A stretch of DNA of 64,000 nucleotides from positions 620,001 through 684,000 of the forward strand of contig RCSZ01000015.1 in NCBI GenBank assembly GCA_014898425.1. Direction: 5' to 3'. The stretch comes from Botryotinia globosa. Lineage: Eukaryota; Ascomycota; Leotiomycetes; Helotiales; Sclerotiniaceae. The translations under genes were made by a program, and so were the position numbers. Under the pieces are notes generated by a model. It did not search any database, was not told the origin of the DNA, and saw only the letters and a list, made by a program, of their open reading frames with translations. Positions 1 through 11,706 of the stretch are shown piece by piece; the first letter of the stretch is position 1; each line of letters begins with the position of its first letter.

Positions 1-796
1 ATAGATGAATAGTCGTGTAGTGAGTAGGCGCAGTTGGGAAGAATGGTGTTGAAGTGTTTCCATTCCATGGCGAAGGTATTTCCGTCTAGCCAGAGAATGT
101 GGTTGGGGTCTATTTGGCGAATTTCGGATTCGAAACGAGTGTAGAATTCTGGGAGACGATGATGTTCGGGATCGCAGGGCTCGTTGATGGGGTTGTAGCC
201 TGCTACCCATGGGTTGTCGCGGTAGCGGGCGGCGATTTGCGACCACAGCCATATTGTACGATCTTGGTGATCTTTGTGGTCCCAGAAAGAGGCATAGTTT
301 GATGGATTATCGGAATGCCATTCTGGGTTTTGGGAACCAGGGACAGTATGCATGTCGAGGATGGTATAGATTTTATGTTTGGCGCACTATTTATGTTAAT
401 ATATGTAGACATAGAGATTCGGGATATACTTACAAGATCAACAACACGATCCAGATGTTTGAACCCACTTTCTTTCAAAACTCTAGGATTCATGTCATCT
501 TCAAAATGACGATAATTGAATGGCAAACGTAGACAATTCAAACCCAGGCTAGCAAAGAATTTGGCATCTTCTTCCATGAAGAAATATTCTAGGAATTTAT
601 CAAAGAAGAACTCATATTTCTCCTTGCCAAGGACTTTTAACATGGCAGCTCGATGTTGATGTTCTTGGGCCGGAAAGCCGGTGATGAAGTTCTCCATGTT
701 CATCCATCCTCCTAGACCCGCCCCACGAAGGACGACTGATTTACCAGAGTTGTCGACGATTTGATCGCCTTTTACGCGAAGGATGCCGTTAGACAT
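1..796 (-). CDS. Glycoside hydrolase family 5 (exo-beta-1,3-glucanase/cellulase-like), C-terminus cut by window
   Basis: Two exons are visible: 796..434 and 386..1, with an intron at 433..387 (donor GTAAGT, acceptor TAG). About 249 residues are seen; the rest lies before base 1. The start is the ATG at 796 (MSNGILRVKGDQIVDNSGK), where homology-like sequence begins; upstream codons look like leader. No signal peptide is evident, so an intracellular or unconventionally exported enzyme is possible. The order LRGAGLGGW, LGLNCLRLPFNYRHF, CAKHKIYTILDMHTVPG and GYNPINEP is typical of GH5; the Glu of NEP is the expected acid/base residue (family knowledge). Such enzymes hydrolyse beta-glucans, often 1,3- or 1,6-linked. 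The nucleophile Glu lies outside the window, so activity cannot be judged. Confidence 0.85.
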
Positions 797-2150
797 GTTG
801 TAAATGGGAGAGAAGCAGTTTGGTAACTTGTACGACTGTAAGAAAAGTGCCAACAAAAAGTTTCCTACTGCAAGAACTTTCAGTCATAAGAATAAAGAGA
901 AAGTTCGCACGTCTGGAAGCTCAAAATTATATAGTTCTACACTTTATGTAATTGAAGTCAATATCTTTGCATTTAGGCTGATATTCAAAGTTGTAAATAT
1001 TACTATATTTGTATAACCCCACCTTGAGCTCCCCCACGTTTCCTCCATTTTATCCGAACCTAGAGTAGAATTTGATCAACGACATGACTTTTCAAGCGTG
1101 CCAATCAGAGAACACTAGATCTTGAGATTGAAGTACTGGTCCAAAGTAAAAAAATGTTGCTGGGTCAAGTGGTGAGTAGGGTGTACATATATGTTTCGGG
1201 TGAACGGTTGGAGGCTCGGGTATACATGGAACACGGAAGGACTTTGGGATGCAATTGGTCAATATCCGAAGCTTGCCGAGAGAATGTCAAGCCAATTCCC
1301 TAAATTGTGTTTTGAGTACTTGGGTGTCGTATCGTAATCTATAAGAAACTTGAACTTTCGGCATGATGCCATTTCATCCACCGTGGAGATTTGGTCTGGT
1401 TATAGAGGAAGTAACTTCGAGTAAGCTTGTTCCCAACTATGGGAAGTATATGGCTTTGTAGAAGATGGGATGAGATTGTAACTTAAAAGGCCAAGCTTTT
1501 GACCTAGCTATTCTCAATGAATGAATGCTTTTCGAGTAGCAAAATATCAATAACCTTCGCATAAAGATAGAACCATATTCTGAATCCGGTTTGAACAATA
1601 CGCACCGCACCGTATAATATCAGCATGGATATGTGCGATGATAGTTAAAATAGTCTGCCTCCACGGCAGTGGCCCCCGGAGGGCCAGCGGAGCGTCATCT
1701 GAAGCTCTCAAATTCTCAGATTCTCATAGCTCTCTCCACTCGAAAAGATTACTTCCTTGTGAGACTCACATACCTATTCTCTCGTGATCCTCCTCCTCCT
1801 CCTTCTCCGAAAATAACCCAAGATCTCTCAACTCTCAAATGCCGACCTCGGTCCACTTTCAACACGTGATACATCAAAATCATGCAACCTTACCTATCTA
1901 GGTTTAGTTTCAACAATCGGGAACCAGCCGGAAACCTTGGTCAACACTCAACACAAACAACAGCTTACCTAAGCTGTTGTTACCCATATGAAATGAAGGA
2001 AGTACTGTGTTACTACGCTATTACACGAAAAAGATTCCTCTCCACCGAAAGTCTTTTTTGTCCCTCATCAAATATTTAATCCACACCAACATTCCTTTCT
2101 CCTTTCTCCTTTCCCACCCCCTCATCAAATCATAATACATATTTCACATC
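797..2150. other. Intergenic promoter region between GH5 (-) and malate dehydrogenase (+)
   Basis: No convincing coding exon was seen. The segment separates two divergently transcribed genes and should hold both promoters. A CT-rich tract sits just upstream of the malate dehydrogenase ATG, as in many well-expressed fungal genes. Confidence 0.6.
2086..2130 (+). promoter_or_regulatory. Pyrimidine-rich tract upstream of malate dehydrogenase
   Basis: A run of CCTTTCTC-type repeats and CCCACCCC lies 20-65 bases before the ATG at 2151. CT-rich blocks near transcription starts are common in strongly expressed filamentous-fungal genes (general knowledge). No function was tested. Confidence 0.35.
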
Positions 2151-3450
2151 ATGTTCGCCGCAAGAAGAGCATTGACTGGAGCAGTCCAAACCAGAGCTTT
2201 CTCTGCTTCTGCTAGAGATGTAAGATAATGTTTTCTCGTCTGATGTTTTTGATCGATTCAACTCATTGGCTTGGCTCCGCCATTATATGAATCCCAACTA
2301 ATTCTATATACAATACAGCTCTCCAAGGTTACCGTCCTCGGTGCTGCTGGAGGAATTGGACAACCATTGTCCCTTCTCCTCAAGTTGAACCCCCGCGTTA
2401 CCGATTTGGCTTTGTACGATATCCGTGGAGGTCCAGGTTCGTCAAATTCTCTTAAATACATATTGTTGAGAAGATGCAGTCAAGAACATGGGGGTTGGAT
2501 GTACAGTTATGCTAATAGGATGTTCAATTGGATAAATAGGTGTCGCAGCTGATATTTCCCACATCAACACCAAGTCCAAGGTTACCGGATATGAGCCCAC
2601 CCCATCTGGTCTCGCCTCTGCTCTCAAAGATGCCGAAATCGTCTTGATCCCAGCTGGTGTTCCACGTAAACCTGGTATGACTCGTGATGATCTCTTCAAC
2701 ACCAACGCATCCATTGTTCGCGATCTCGCAAAGGCTGCTGCTGAGTCTGCACCAAACGCCAACATCCTCGTTATCTCCAACCCAGTTAACTCAACTGTTC
2801 CAATTGTTGCCGAGATCTTCAAGGCCAAGGGAGTTTACAACCCAAAGAGACTTTTCGGTGTTACCACTTTGGATGTTGTTAGAGCTAGCAGATTCGTTAG
2901 TGAGATCAAGAAGTCCGACCCAGCCGATGAGAACATTGTTGTTGTTGGTGGACACTCTGGTGTTACCATTGTTCCTCTCTTCTCTCAATCTTCCCACCCA
3001 GATCTCGTCGGTAACGAGAACCTCCTCAAGCGTGTTCAATTCGGTGGTGATGAAGTTGTTCAAGCTAAGGACGGTGCTGGATCCGCTACCCTCTCCATGG
3101 CTATGGCTGGTGCCCGTATGGCCGAGTCTTTGTTGAAGGCTTCCCAAGGAGAGAGGGGTGTTGTCGAGCCAACTTTCGTTGACAGCCCATTGTACAAGGA
3201 TCAAGGTGTTGATTTCTTCGCTAGCAAGGTTGAGTTGGGACCAGATGGTGTTCAAAAGATCTTGGAAGTCGGAAAGGTCGATGCTGCTGAGGAGAAGTTG
3301 TTGGAGGCATGCTTGGCCGATTTGAAAAAGGTTTGTTTTCCTATGATATTGAGGTTTATGTCTATTTTATTTGAATTCAATACTAACATATCTTTCTCAC
3401 AGAACATCGCAAAAGGTGTTGAATTCGTCGCCAAGAACCCAGGAAACTAA
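2151..3450 (+). CDS. Malate dehydrogenase, mitochondrial
   Basis: Exons 2151-2219, 2319-2436, 2540-3330 and 3403-3450 give 341 aa. The N-terminus ([20 protein letters not shown]) is Arg/Ser/Ala-rich without acidic residues, a typical mitochondrial presequence, followed directly by the NAD-binding strand [39 protein letters not shown] carries the substrate-binding arginines, and [16 protein letters not shown] contains the catalytic His. The enzyme interconverts malate and oxaloacetate with NAD in the TCA cycle matrix; the presequence separates it from cytosolic or glyoxysomal forms. Introns are 99, 103 and 72 nt and all boundaries keep frame. Codon use is biased toward C-ending codons, as in highly expressed genes. 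Confidence 0.97.
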
Positions 3451-3870
3451 ACTCAAAAAAACTCTCAAAATCCCTATGATCAAATAGTCCGAAAATACCC
3501 AACTTTCAACAAACCTCGATTCCTGATATGAATTTTACAATGAATCTTTGAGATCCTCAATTCCAATGCAATACTAGCGCTTTCTTTTCGCATGTATGTA
3601 CACATATGATGAAATGAAGGAATATAGATAAGATTTCAATCTTTTGATGAATTCGATGGAGATATGTTTGGTCATGATTTTAGCTATTTGATTTCAGGCA
3701 ATGTATTATGCAAGCGATGTAAAATTATAATGAAATGACTCCTCTATTATTGATATATTTCTGTTGGTTTTTGTATTTGGATGTGAGTTTCGGGTCAAAA
3801 GAGACTATGCTATGTATGATATTCTCTACGATCTCGATCCATGCCATCCTATCTCATCCCATGGGCCCAT

Positions 3871-3994
3871 CCATCCAGCCGTTCCGAATCCCGCTTTAAC
3901 CGACTTCTTCTCTTCCACTGCCTCCCTTTCCTCCATCCAGCCGTTCCGAATCCCGCCTTAACCGACTTCTTCTCTTCCACTGCCTCCCTTTCCT
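3871..3994. repeat. Tandem duplication, two 62-bp copies
   Basis: Two adjacent copies start CCATCCAGCCGTTCCGAATC at 3871 and 3933 and differ at about one base; the start of a third unit follows at 3995. The short ORFs across it are repeat artefacts. Confidence 0.9.
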
Positions 3995-4376
3995 CCATCC
4001 ATCCATTTTCAATTCTCCATTCTCCATCATCCATATCATGGTGGGTAGGTGGGGTCAAGAGGGGGGAAATAGCGCGGGAAAGAGGGGGCGAGGGAAATTG
4101 ATTTTGATTGTGGATGTTTTTGGTAGGTGGGGTGAGCTGCGCTGAGGGAAGGGAATGATGAAGCGAATGATGAATGAAGATCGAATAAAGATTGAAGAAA
4201 GTACCTAGGTATGTATATAGAATATTAAAATGTTAAAATAGTAAAATGTTAAAAATTCTAAAAATTCCAAAAATACTAGGCGGGGGCTCGAGGCGGGAAT
4301 TTTCTTCTTCTTCTTTTCTCTTTATTTTTTAATTTTTTTTATAGGAATATAAATAAATACGTGCGAATAAAATTCA

Positions 4377-4440
4377 TATATAGATTAAATTTACATATAG
4401 ATTAAATTTACATATAGATTAAATTTACATATATAGATTA
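4377..4440. repeat. 17-bp tandem array, about four copies
   Basis: The unit is approximately CATATAGATTAAATTTA, repeated about four times with small length changes, inside an AT-rich stretch. Confidence 0.75.
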
Positions 4441-4780
4441 AATATACATATATACAAATGCTAATATAAATAAATACATATAAATAAAATTCATATATGT
4501 TTTTATAAATAAATAAATGAATCGGTCGAATTAATTGAGTCGAATTAATTAAATCGAATTAATCGCTCTTTATTTACTTTATCTCTTTCTTTCTTTCTTT
4601 TTTATTATTATCTATCTATCTGTTTATCTATTTATCTATCTATCACCTCCCCTCTTCTCTCCTCTCCCAAAACCTCCCAAAAGTCCACTCCCTTCCATTT
4701 AGCCCTCCTCCCCTCCCCCCCCAAAATCCCCTCTCAATCCCCCCCTCTCAAAATCCAAATTCTAAATTCCAAAAAAAAAC

Positions 4781-4919
4781 TGGAGATGCCCGGGATCGAA
4801 CCGGGGACCTTTCACAAACACACATTACAGATATTAACTGCACAGAACTTATCATAAGAGCTATGGAGAACACGATCGGAGAATGCGAAGCGAACATAAT
4901 ACCACTATACTACATCCCC
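4781..4919 (-). tRNA. tRNA-Ala (CGC) with a 67-nt intron
   Basis: On the minus strand the 5' half begins GGGGATGTAGTATAGTGG at 4919 and runs to the anticodon loop TTCGCAT (anticodon CGC). The 3' half holds GTGAAAGGTC, a perfect T-arm (CCCGG-TTCGATC-CCGGG) and the acceptor strand CATCTCC plus discriminator A. GGGGATG pairs with CATCTCC (one G-U), and the anticodon stem TTCGC pairs with GTGAA (one G-U). The remaining 67 nt sit at the canonical position just 3' of the anticodon, consistent with a nuclear tRNA intron removed by the tRNA endonuclease. The D-stem is weak (wobble and one mismatch), so partial decay is possible. It lies in an AT-rich island. Confidence 0.75.
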
Positions 4920-4924
4920 TATTA

Positions 4925-5935
4925 CTGATTGAAGTAAAGGGGCGGGATTAAGGAAATATATGATTTGTATAGTATATAATGTATAAAAATGAACGAATTA
5001 TTTAATTTTGAGGTTGACTATAATTCGATATTATTACGCTTTTCGAATATTAAAAACAACAGGTAAAATTACATATATATATATATATTAAATCAATGAA
5101 ATTATTAGAATAAATGAAAATGGATTATTTTTAACAAAAGTTTTTAAAGAGGTTTAATTTTCAATGTAATATATAATTAGATTTAAAAGTTAGATGTTAA
5201 TTATATGATTTATATAATAATTATTTTCTTTTCAGAGTAACTTTAAATTAGTTTTTTTATAGGATTCTATAGGATTTTATAGGATTTTATAGGATTTTAT
5301 AGGATTTTATAGGATTTTATAGGATTTTATAGGATTTTATAGAATTTTAGGATTAGTTACATATACAATAACCGATAATTAAAAAAGTCATAATTAGCTC
5401 AAAACACATCTAAAATAATCATTTTTCAATCTTTTAATCATTTCAATAATATAAAATAATTTATAGAAATAATATTAATTTTTTTAATTTTTTTAGATAA
5501 CAGAGATTGAACAATTATTTAACAAAAAATGTATAAATAATTTATTCAATTTTTCTTTCATCTTAAATTGATAATTCAAAATGAAAGTTTTCAAAAGATA
5601 TAAAAATATACTAAATTAACTAGTAGATTTATCCCAAAATATAATTATGGAATTCAATTAATTTTAATCATTTATCATAATATTCAATAATCGATTAAAA
5701 ATAATTTATTAAATTTAGATTGAAATTTATATGAATCATTATATTATATGAAGATCTTATAATAATTCATTCAAAGAATTCCCAAATATATAAGTTTGAA
5801 AAGGGTGAAAAAAAAAAAATCATTTTTGATGTGTTTTTTCATTTCGGCTTGTTTCAATTGTCTAGTACTGTATAATGTGATTTGATTAATATTACATATT
5901 ATATTTGACTAACGAATATACGATATTATATATCA
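4925..5935. other. AT-rich island (RIP-like), no genes
   Basis: About 1 kb is dominated by A and T with no ORF of note. It looks like the remains of repeats mutated by C-to-T changes. It includes the 10-bp array at 5261-5340. I could not identify the original element. Confidence 0.5.
5261..5340. repeat. 10-bp tandem array, eight copies
   Basis: Unit AGGATTTTAT is repeated eight times head to tail; the first copy has AGGATTCTAT. A diverged copy (AGAATTTTAG) follows. Confidence 0.95.
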
Positions 5936-6677
5936 TCAAATCGCCCAACCCTAGTGATGTGTGATGTAGAGGATGGGGTGAGTGGGTTGGGTTGGATGGG
6001 TTGGATAGAATTGATGAATTTGATGGGGACGTGGTGAACATGGAGATAGGTATCTAGGTGAGTAAGTATAGATGGATAAAACTCAGAACATCTATAGAAA
6101 AGAAAAAAGATTAATCAAATCATCAAAATACATTGCTATTCGTGATTGGCCAAGCACCAGCGCTGCTATGCTATGCTATGTAAGTAAGTAGGTATGTGTG
6201 GAAGAAATCTCGCTCATAACACACTTCATCCCATACCTTCATATCCCTCCTAACCCAACCTATCCAATATCGACATCCCCATCAAATCATAAAATATAGA
6301 ATGCTTGTTACCATGTGTAAGCTTCCAGATGCATCATTTCCCCATCCACATTGTTCCTCCACCCGCACACCTCAATTCTTGATAACCAGAAATCCCCTCC
6401 AACAGTTGAATGAAATCAATTCACAAAAAGAAAACCAGAGTAGGAACATTGCCAATACCCAAGATTACCAACTCACTCTCTCCTACCCTCACCATTCCCC
6501 AGCCAACCTCTCACTACATAATTAAAGTAAAAGAAAAAGAAAGAAGAAAGAAGAAAGAAAAAAAAAACAGACCATTGAACATTTCCTTTTATTTATGCCC
6601 AAAGAAATCCTATTGCCTTTCCCCAACCCTCTCTCCTCCCAACCATTGACAGCAATAGAGATAGATTTTTATATATT
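5936..6677. other. Intergenic, downstream of the AAA ATPase gene
   Basis: Short ORFs here (for example 6301-6525) are rich in Pro, Ser and Thr from pyrimidine-rich sequence and show no family features. The segment probably holds the 3' UTR of the minus-strand gene ending at 6678. Confidence 0.4.
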
Positions 6678-9600
6678 TTAAAAGTATCCTCTCATAGCAT
6701 CCTCAAATCCTGTTCCTCCCTTCAAGTCCCTATCAAAAGCATTCGAGACATCCAAAACACGTTTGATATGTTCCATGGAGAGAGGTTCTTTATTATTGAC
6801 AGCGAGAGCTTGAGCTGTACGGACTGTATTTTTGATCTAGAAAGTTGTTAGGTATATTCTCGGTGATGGAAAGAAATGTAAAAATGATAAACACACCTGT
6901 CGTCCATTCAAACTATTCCTTGCCAACGCATTATAATCTTCCTCCGTAAAAGGCATTGTATCAATACCTTCCAAAACCCTAACTCTTTCAATAAACATCT
7001 TGAAAACACTCTTCTTCGCTTTCGGACTCAAATCACCATATCTTAATGCGATATGAATTCTTGATTGAAACGCATCGTCAAATGTTTCAACACGGTTTGT
7101 GGTCAAGAAAAGAATACCTTGAAAATATTCCAAAAGTCTCAAGAAGATAGAAACCAAAGCATTACGGTGAATATCTTGGATGGTTCTCTTTTCCAAGAAA
7201 ACATCAGCTTCATCAAGAAGAAGAACGGCTCCCCATGCATGAGCAATATCGAGAATTTTCTGAAGTTCTGCCTCCAAAGTACGTGGATCGGTACCGAGTT
7301 CTCCCGCTGAAACCATGTATAGAGGACACTTGAGGAGTTCCGAGATACCTTCTGCAGTAAGAGTTTTACCTGTACCAGGTGGGCCATGAAGAACGGCTAC
7401 AAGTCCTTTACCCTTACCTTGAATCACATCGTCGATACTTTCGGCAGGGTGGTATTTGTGAGATTCGACCAAAGCTTTGACAATGGCTTTGGTGTTGTCT
7501 TCCAAGACAAGGGAATCATAAGCGCCTTCGTTCCAAACAATATCTTTGATTCCTGAAACGGTGAATTCGAGCCAAAGCTTTTCAGCAAAGGCAAATCCGA
7601 GAACAACAGGAGAAGAAATCAAGTATTCCTCGTCTGTAAAGATGGGAGGTGCTTTCTTGTCTTCTTCTACCTGTCCCTTTTCATCCTTGTTGTTTTTGTT
7701 GCCTTTGTTGTCCTTGTTGTCCTTGTCGTCCGCGTCGACAACTGTACTTGGAACTTCATCCAGTTTTTCAACAACGACTTCATTACCGTCCTCATCGACA
7801 GGAACCTGAACAAGACGAGGTCTCTCCTTTTCATCAAGGACAACCTTGAACTTCGTTTTTGGTTCATCACTATCATCTCTCTTCTCTAGAGCATGATCTC
7901 CTTGACCATCGTCAGAACTTTCATCACCACAGCAGCCACAGTCGTCGTCCTCACTATCTGAATCGCCGAGAAGATCCGGATCATTAGGTTTGACGGTACT
8001 GACGTTGTAATTGGGCAAAATTCGACGATGAATGGCGGGATCGACCATGACCCTCCCATCAATGTTTACTTTGATAATAGCCTTACGCTTCTTGTAATAT
8101 GCCATTCCCTTGTGACTTTTATAATGAACGCCTTGTAGAGCCACAAACTTCTTACCTCTCTCGATGAGTTCGGTACGAAGTTTGGCTTCATTCTTGTGAT
8201 ATTTCAAAGGATAGCAATTAAGACTTGTAATCTTTCTTGCACCCTTGAAAGCCGGAACATCACAATCCATGGTACCTACAATGACGTTAGTAGACTGATT
8301 TTGTGAAACATGACATGTGAACATACCCATTCCCCACGTCTTTCCATCATACTCCAAATATTTACCCTCAATATTATACCAAGTTCCTTTCATGAAACTG
8401 ACAATCTTTTCGGCCAACTCGATTTTGAACGCTCTTGGCTCGTCTGCTGTTCCATACGTGGTGGTATAAGCCAAAGTATTTGGTTTGTACAAGGCCCAGA
8501 GCAAATCAAATGTAATAATTCCATTCTCCAACATGGGATAAAGAGTCTTTTTAGTAGAAGCATAATCCTTGTCGAGATATTTCAAGAGAACTTTGAGATG
8601 TTTTCTCTTGGTCTCATTTCTCTTCTTAATCTTCTTTTTACCTTTCTTTTCCGCAACCTTCTTATTTTTCAATTTTTTGCAACATTGTCGAAGATCCTCA
8701 AGGTAGAGGAAGAGAAGATTAGGATCGATGCATGGGGTCTCTTCGACAAAACTAACACCTTTAACACCATCCATGGCTTCAGTCAGAGCTTCTTTCAAAA
8801 GTTTGCTCTTGACATCAACGACAGTAGCCTTGAAAATATTAGCAGCAGACAATCTAACAATGGATATCAAAGACATACCTTGTATTTTCCCTCCCAATCA
8901 AATGTTCTGCGAACATTGAAAAGATATTCATCATATTCCGAACTCTCTTCGTCCTCGGCCGTGTCGGTGAGCTTGTAATTATGGATTGTACTATCCCACA
9001 ATTGATCCACCCTCTTGAACTCCAACTTACTTCCCCTCTTCTTCTTGCCCTTGCCCTTCTTACTCTTTACCGCTTCCTTCCTCCCATCCATCAAGAGCTT
9101 CCTACGCAAAGCTTGACGTCTTGCATCAGGATGAAGAGGATTTGCTGGTGGGGGTGGAGGTGGTAAATTCCATATTGTAGCAGGTGGTAACTGTGTACCA
9201 GGGTGAGATATCTGCGCTCTTTGGCTTGCTTGGATTTGCATCGCTTGAAGCTGCATCACTTGCGCTAGAATTTGAGCATTGGTAGCTTCGGCGACTTCTT
9301 CGGCATCATCGTCGGCATCGGCATCACCAGAATCATTTTCGGCTTCTTCATCTTCATCCTCAGAATCCGAATCGGAAGTTGAATCGGAGTCAGAAGTATC
9401 CTAGAAAGTGGTTGGTTAGCATTAGTGGATTCGAAAATAGACTGGACTGATACCCACATCTTTCTTAGCTCTCTTCTTCGCTTTAGCCTTACGCTTCGCC
9501 TTTAACTTTTGTTTCGCCTTGGATTTTGCCTTTCTCTTCTTCTTTTCCCTTTCAGACTCGGTCTCGGAATCTGAATCACTGGAAGCGGAAGAGGAATCCG

Positions 9601-9850
9601 AGTCGGAGGATTCCTCGTCTTCGCTCTCCGACTCCGTCTCCACCAATTCTTTCTGCTTCTTCCCCTTGGACTTGCAATTCTTATCTGCCTTATCTTTCTT
9701 GGATGTCTTGGCTTTGCCGTGCTTCTCCGTAGTTTGTCGTGGTTTAGCTTCAATTTGTGTAGTTGATAAACCTTCTCCCACAACCACTGTTGTAGGCTCC
9801 TCCCTCTCCGTTGCTTGATCACTACCTTTGCTTGAAATTGGAGTATCCAT
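6678..9850 (-). CDS. Large AAA+ ATPase with charged N-terminus (fungal DUF7025-like AAA family)
   Basis: Exons 9850-9458, 9400-8879, 8828-6897 and 6836-6678 give 1001 aa. The first ~200 residues are Lys-rich then Asp/Ser/Glu-rich low complexity, followed by a Pro run (NLPPPPPPANP). A central conserved region (YIEGKYLEYDG-like, TMDCDVPAFKGARKITSLNCYPL) matches the domain that precedes AAA modules in many filamentous-fungal proteins. Walker A GPPGTGKTLTAEG lies near residue 787, Walker B VLLLDEADVFLEKR near 840, and sensor FLTTNRVETFDDAFQSRI follows. ATP hydrolysis is well supported; the substrate is unknown. An acidic insertion (SDSEDDDCGCCGDESSDD) sits ahead of the ATPase domain. The first splice donor could be GTGGGT or a neighbouring site; I chose the one that keeps frame. 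Confidence 0.85.
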
Positions 9851-10621
9851 CTTGTTTGGCCAACGCTTGTGATTTCCTGGCTTGGTTAAGGTAGCCGTGG
9901 CGAAGGATAGAATTTTGAGAGATTTGAATTATTGTGCAATTGGGAATAATGTGGTGGTGGTGGTGGTGGTGCGGTTGACTGCCTAATATGGGATTGTAAG
10001 GTGGCAGGTCGTATTTTTGCACATGGGCGATCGAATGTTCGCATTCAATTAATGACCTGAGCTGATCCCTCTTGAGTTAGCTTGATTTTCGAAATGGACT
10101 CAGCATGGGCGCATGTTGCAAATTCACTTGGATATGATGACTACCAAACGAGCTGGAGGGACTTGCAGACGGTGGTAGTAGCCGTATGTTGGAGAAATGA
10201 AGTGTAACTCTTGCACGGCTACCAATCACCAGGGGGATTGTTTGCTGACGGGTAGATTGATCATCAGACACTTACCTCGTGTGAATTATTACGTTGTTTC
10301 AGCTGCTGCGGGTCGCCTTGATATCCGCGAATTGGTGATGGGAAGGTTGGAGGTCAAGTCGAATGATGAATTCTCAATCAAAAGTAATGAATGGCAAAGT
10401 GGTGAAGGGAAATGTCGAGGGAACATGTAAGTAGATGGAATGGAGAATGGGGAGCTGAATGGATGAATGTAGTGAGAGTGAAGTATTATTGAATGCAATG
10501 GATGCGAATCAGGATAGAAGTACTTTCTCCCGTCGGGAATTCCTCTCCTCGAAACAGAAAATGAGGGCAGCTGGGGAAGTGAATCCTTTTCATAAATAGT
10601 CAGTTGGTCAGTAGGAAGTAC

Positions 10622-10692
10622 TAAGTAGCAGGTAGCAGGTAGCAGGTAGTAGGTAGCAGGTAGCAAATAGCAAATAGCAAATCGCAAATAGC
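10622..10692. repeat. GTAGCAG/CAAATAG heptamer array
   Basis: Seven-base units GTAGCAG are repeated and grade into GCAAATA units. The YLLPATCYLLPAT-type reading frames across it are artefacts. Confidence 0.85.
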
Positions 10693-10749
10693 AACTCCAT
10701 CGGTGTAACGGTCATGCATGTAATACTGCTGGGTAAGAAGTGTACGGAA

Positions 10750-10838
10750 GAGTGAGGTGTGAGAGTGAGGTGTGAGAGTGAGGTGTGAGAGTGAGGTGTG
10801 AGAGTGAGGTGTGAGAGTGAGGTGTGAGAGTGAGGAGT
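10750..10838. repeat. 13-bp tandem array, about seven copies
   Basis: Unit GTGAGGTGTGAGA is repeated almost perfectly. Confidence 0.9.
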
Positions 10839-11570
10839 GAATTGACAAGGTTAATAATTATTACCTTCCCTTCCCTTTCCCATCACTCACAACAACACCT
10901 GCATGCTTCACAACAAGGCTGACCATCGCCAGACGATATAATAAAGAATCAAGTGAATAAAACATTTTATTTTTAATTAATTCTCCAGCTTTTTATATCC
11001 TTTATTTTTATCTCTATATATCCCCTACTCTTATTTTCATATATAAATCATTCTTTCCTTTAATCATTAGTAGATTATTCAATACTCTCTCTTTCTACTA
11101 CTTATAAGATGATGACTGGGAATTGATTGCCAAGAATTCCCGACTCTGAGTGCATTCAGCTCAACCAGGGCCAAGCGTCTGTCTCTTTGATTGACTCATC
11201 TCATTACTACCAAGTTCCAACCATCCTCGTACATACATACATACATACGTAAATCCAGACAAGGCTCTCGACGAAGCAATGGTTACCTGGTCTCCTGGTC
11301 TGGTAGGCAGAAGAGGAGATTCGATTCATTCTTCTGGCTGATGAGCGATGACATACTTGACACACGCACTTGCATATCCCTCTAGGAATTTGGTACTTGG
11401 TAACGACTCACGAGCGATCATCCAGTATGAGGTATGTACTCAAAAGCAAATCCACTCACTCCATGTAAGACTGACTTCAAATGCAACATCCAATCATTTG
11501 TTGATACAGTATCGTGAAAATTCGCATACAATCTTTTCTTCCTCAATCTTTTCTTGTCTAGAACTTCATT

Positions 11571-11706
11571 TATCGTCTATTCATCATCTATTCATCATTT
11601 ATTCATCATCTATTCATCATCTATCCATCATCTATCCATCATCTATCCATCATCTATCCATCATCTATCCATCATCTATCCATCATCTATCCATCATCTA
11701 TCCAAT
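11571..11706. repeat. Decamer array (ATCTATCCATC)n
   Basis: About 13 near-identical ten-base units of the type CATCTATCCAT. It produces IYPSSIHHLS-type reading frames that should not be annotated as protein. Confidence 0.9.

Larger units (their letters stand above)
3451..4780. other. Intergenic, low-complexity and AT-rich DNA
   Basis: This contains the malate dehydrogenase 3' region, a 62-bp tandem duplication (3871-3994), a short 17-bp array (about 4377-4440) and pyrimidine-rich and AT-rich stretches. No coding exon was recognised. Confidence 0.5.

Noticed and set aside
2644..3255. Overlapping long frames on both strands within malate dehydrogenase
   Set aside because: Shadow frames caused by codon bias of the real gene.
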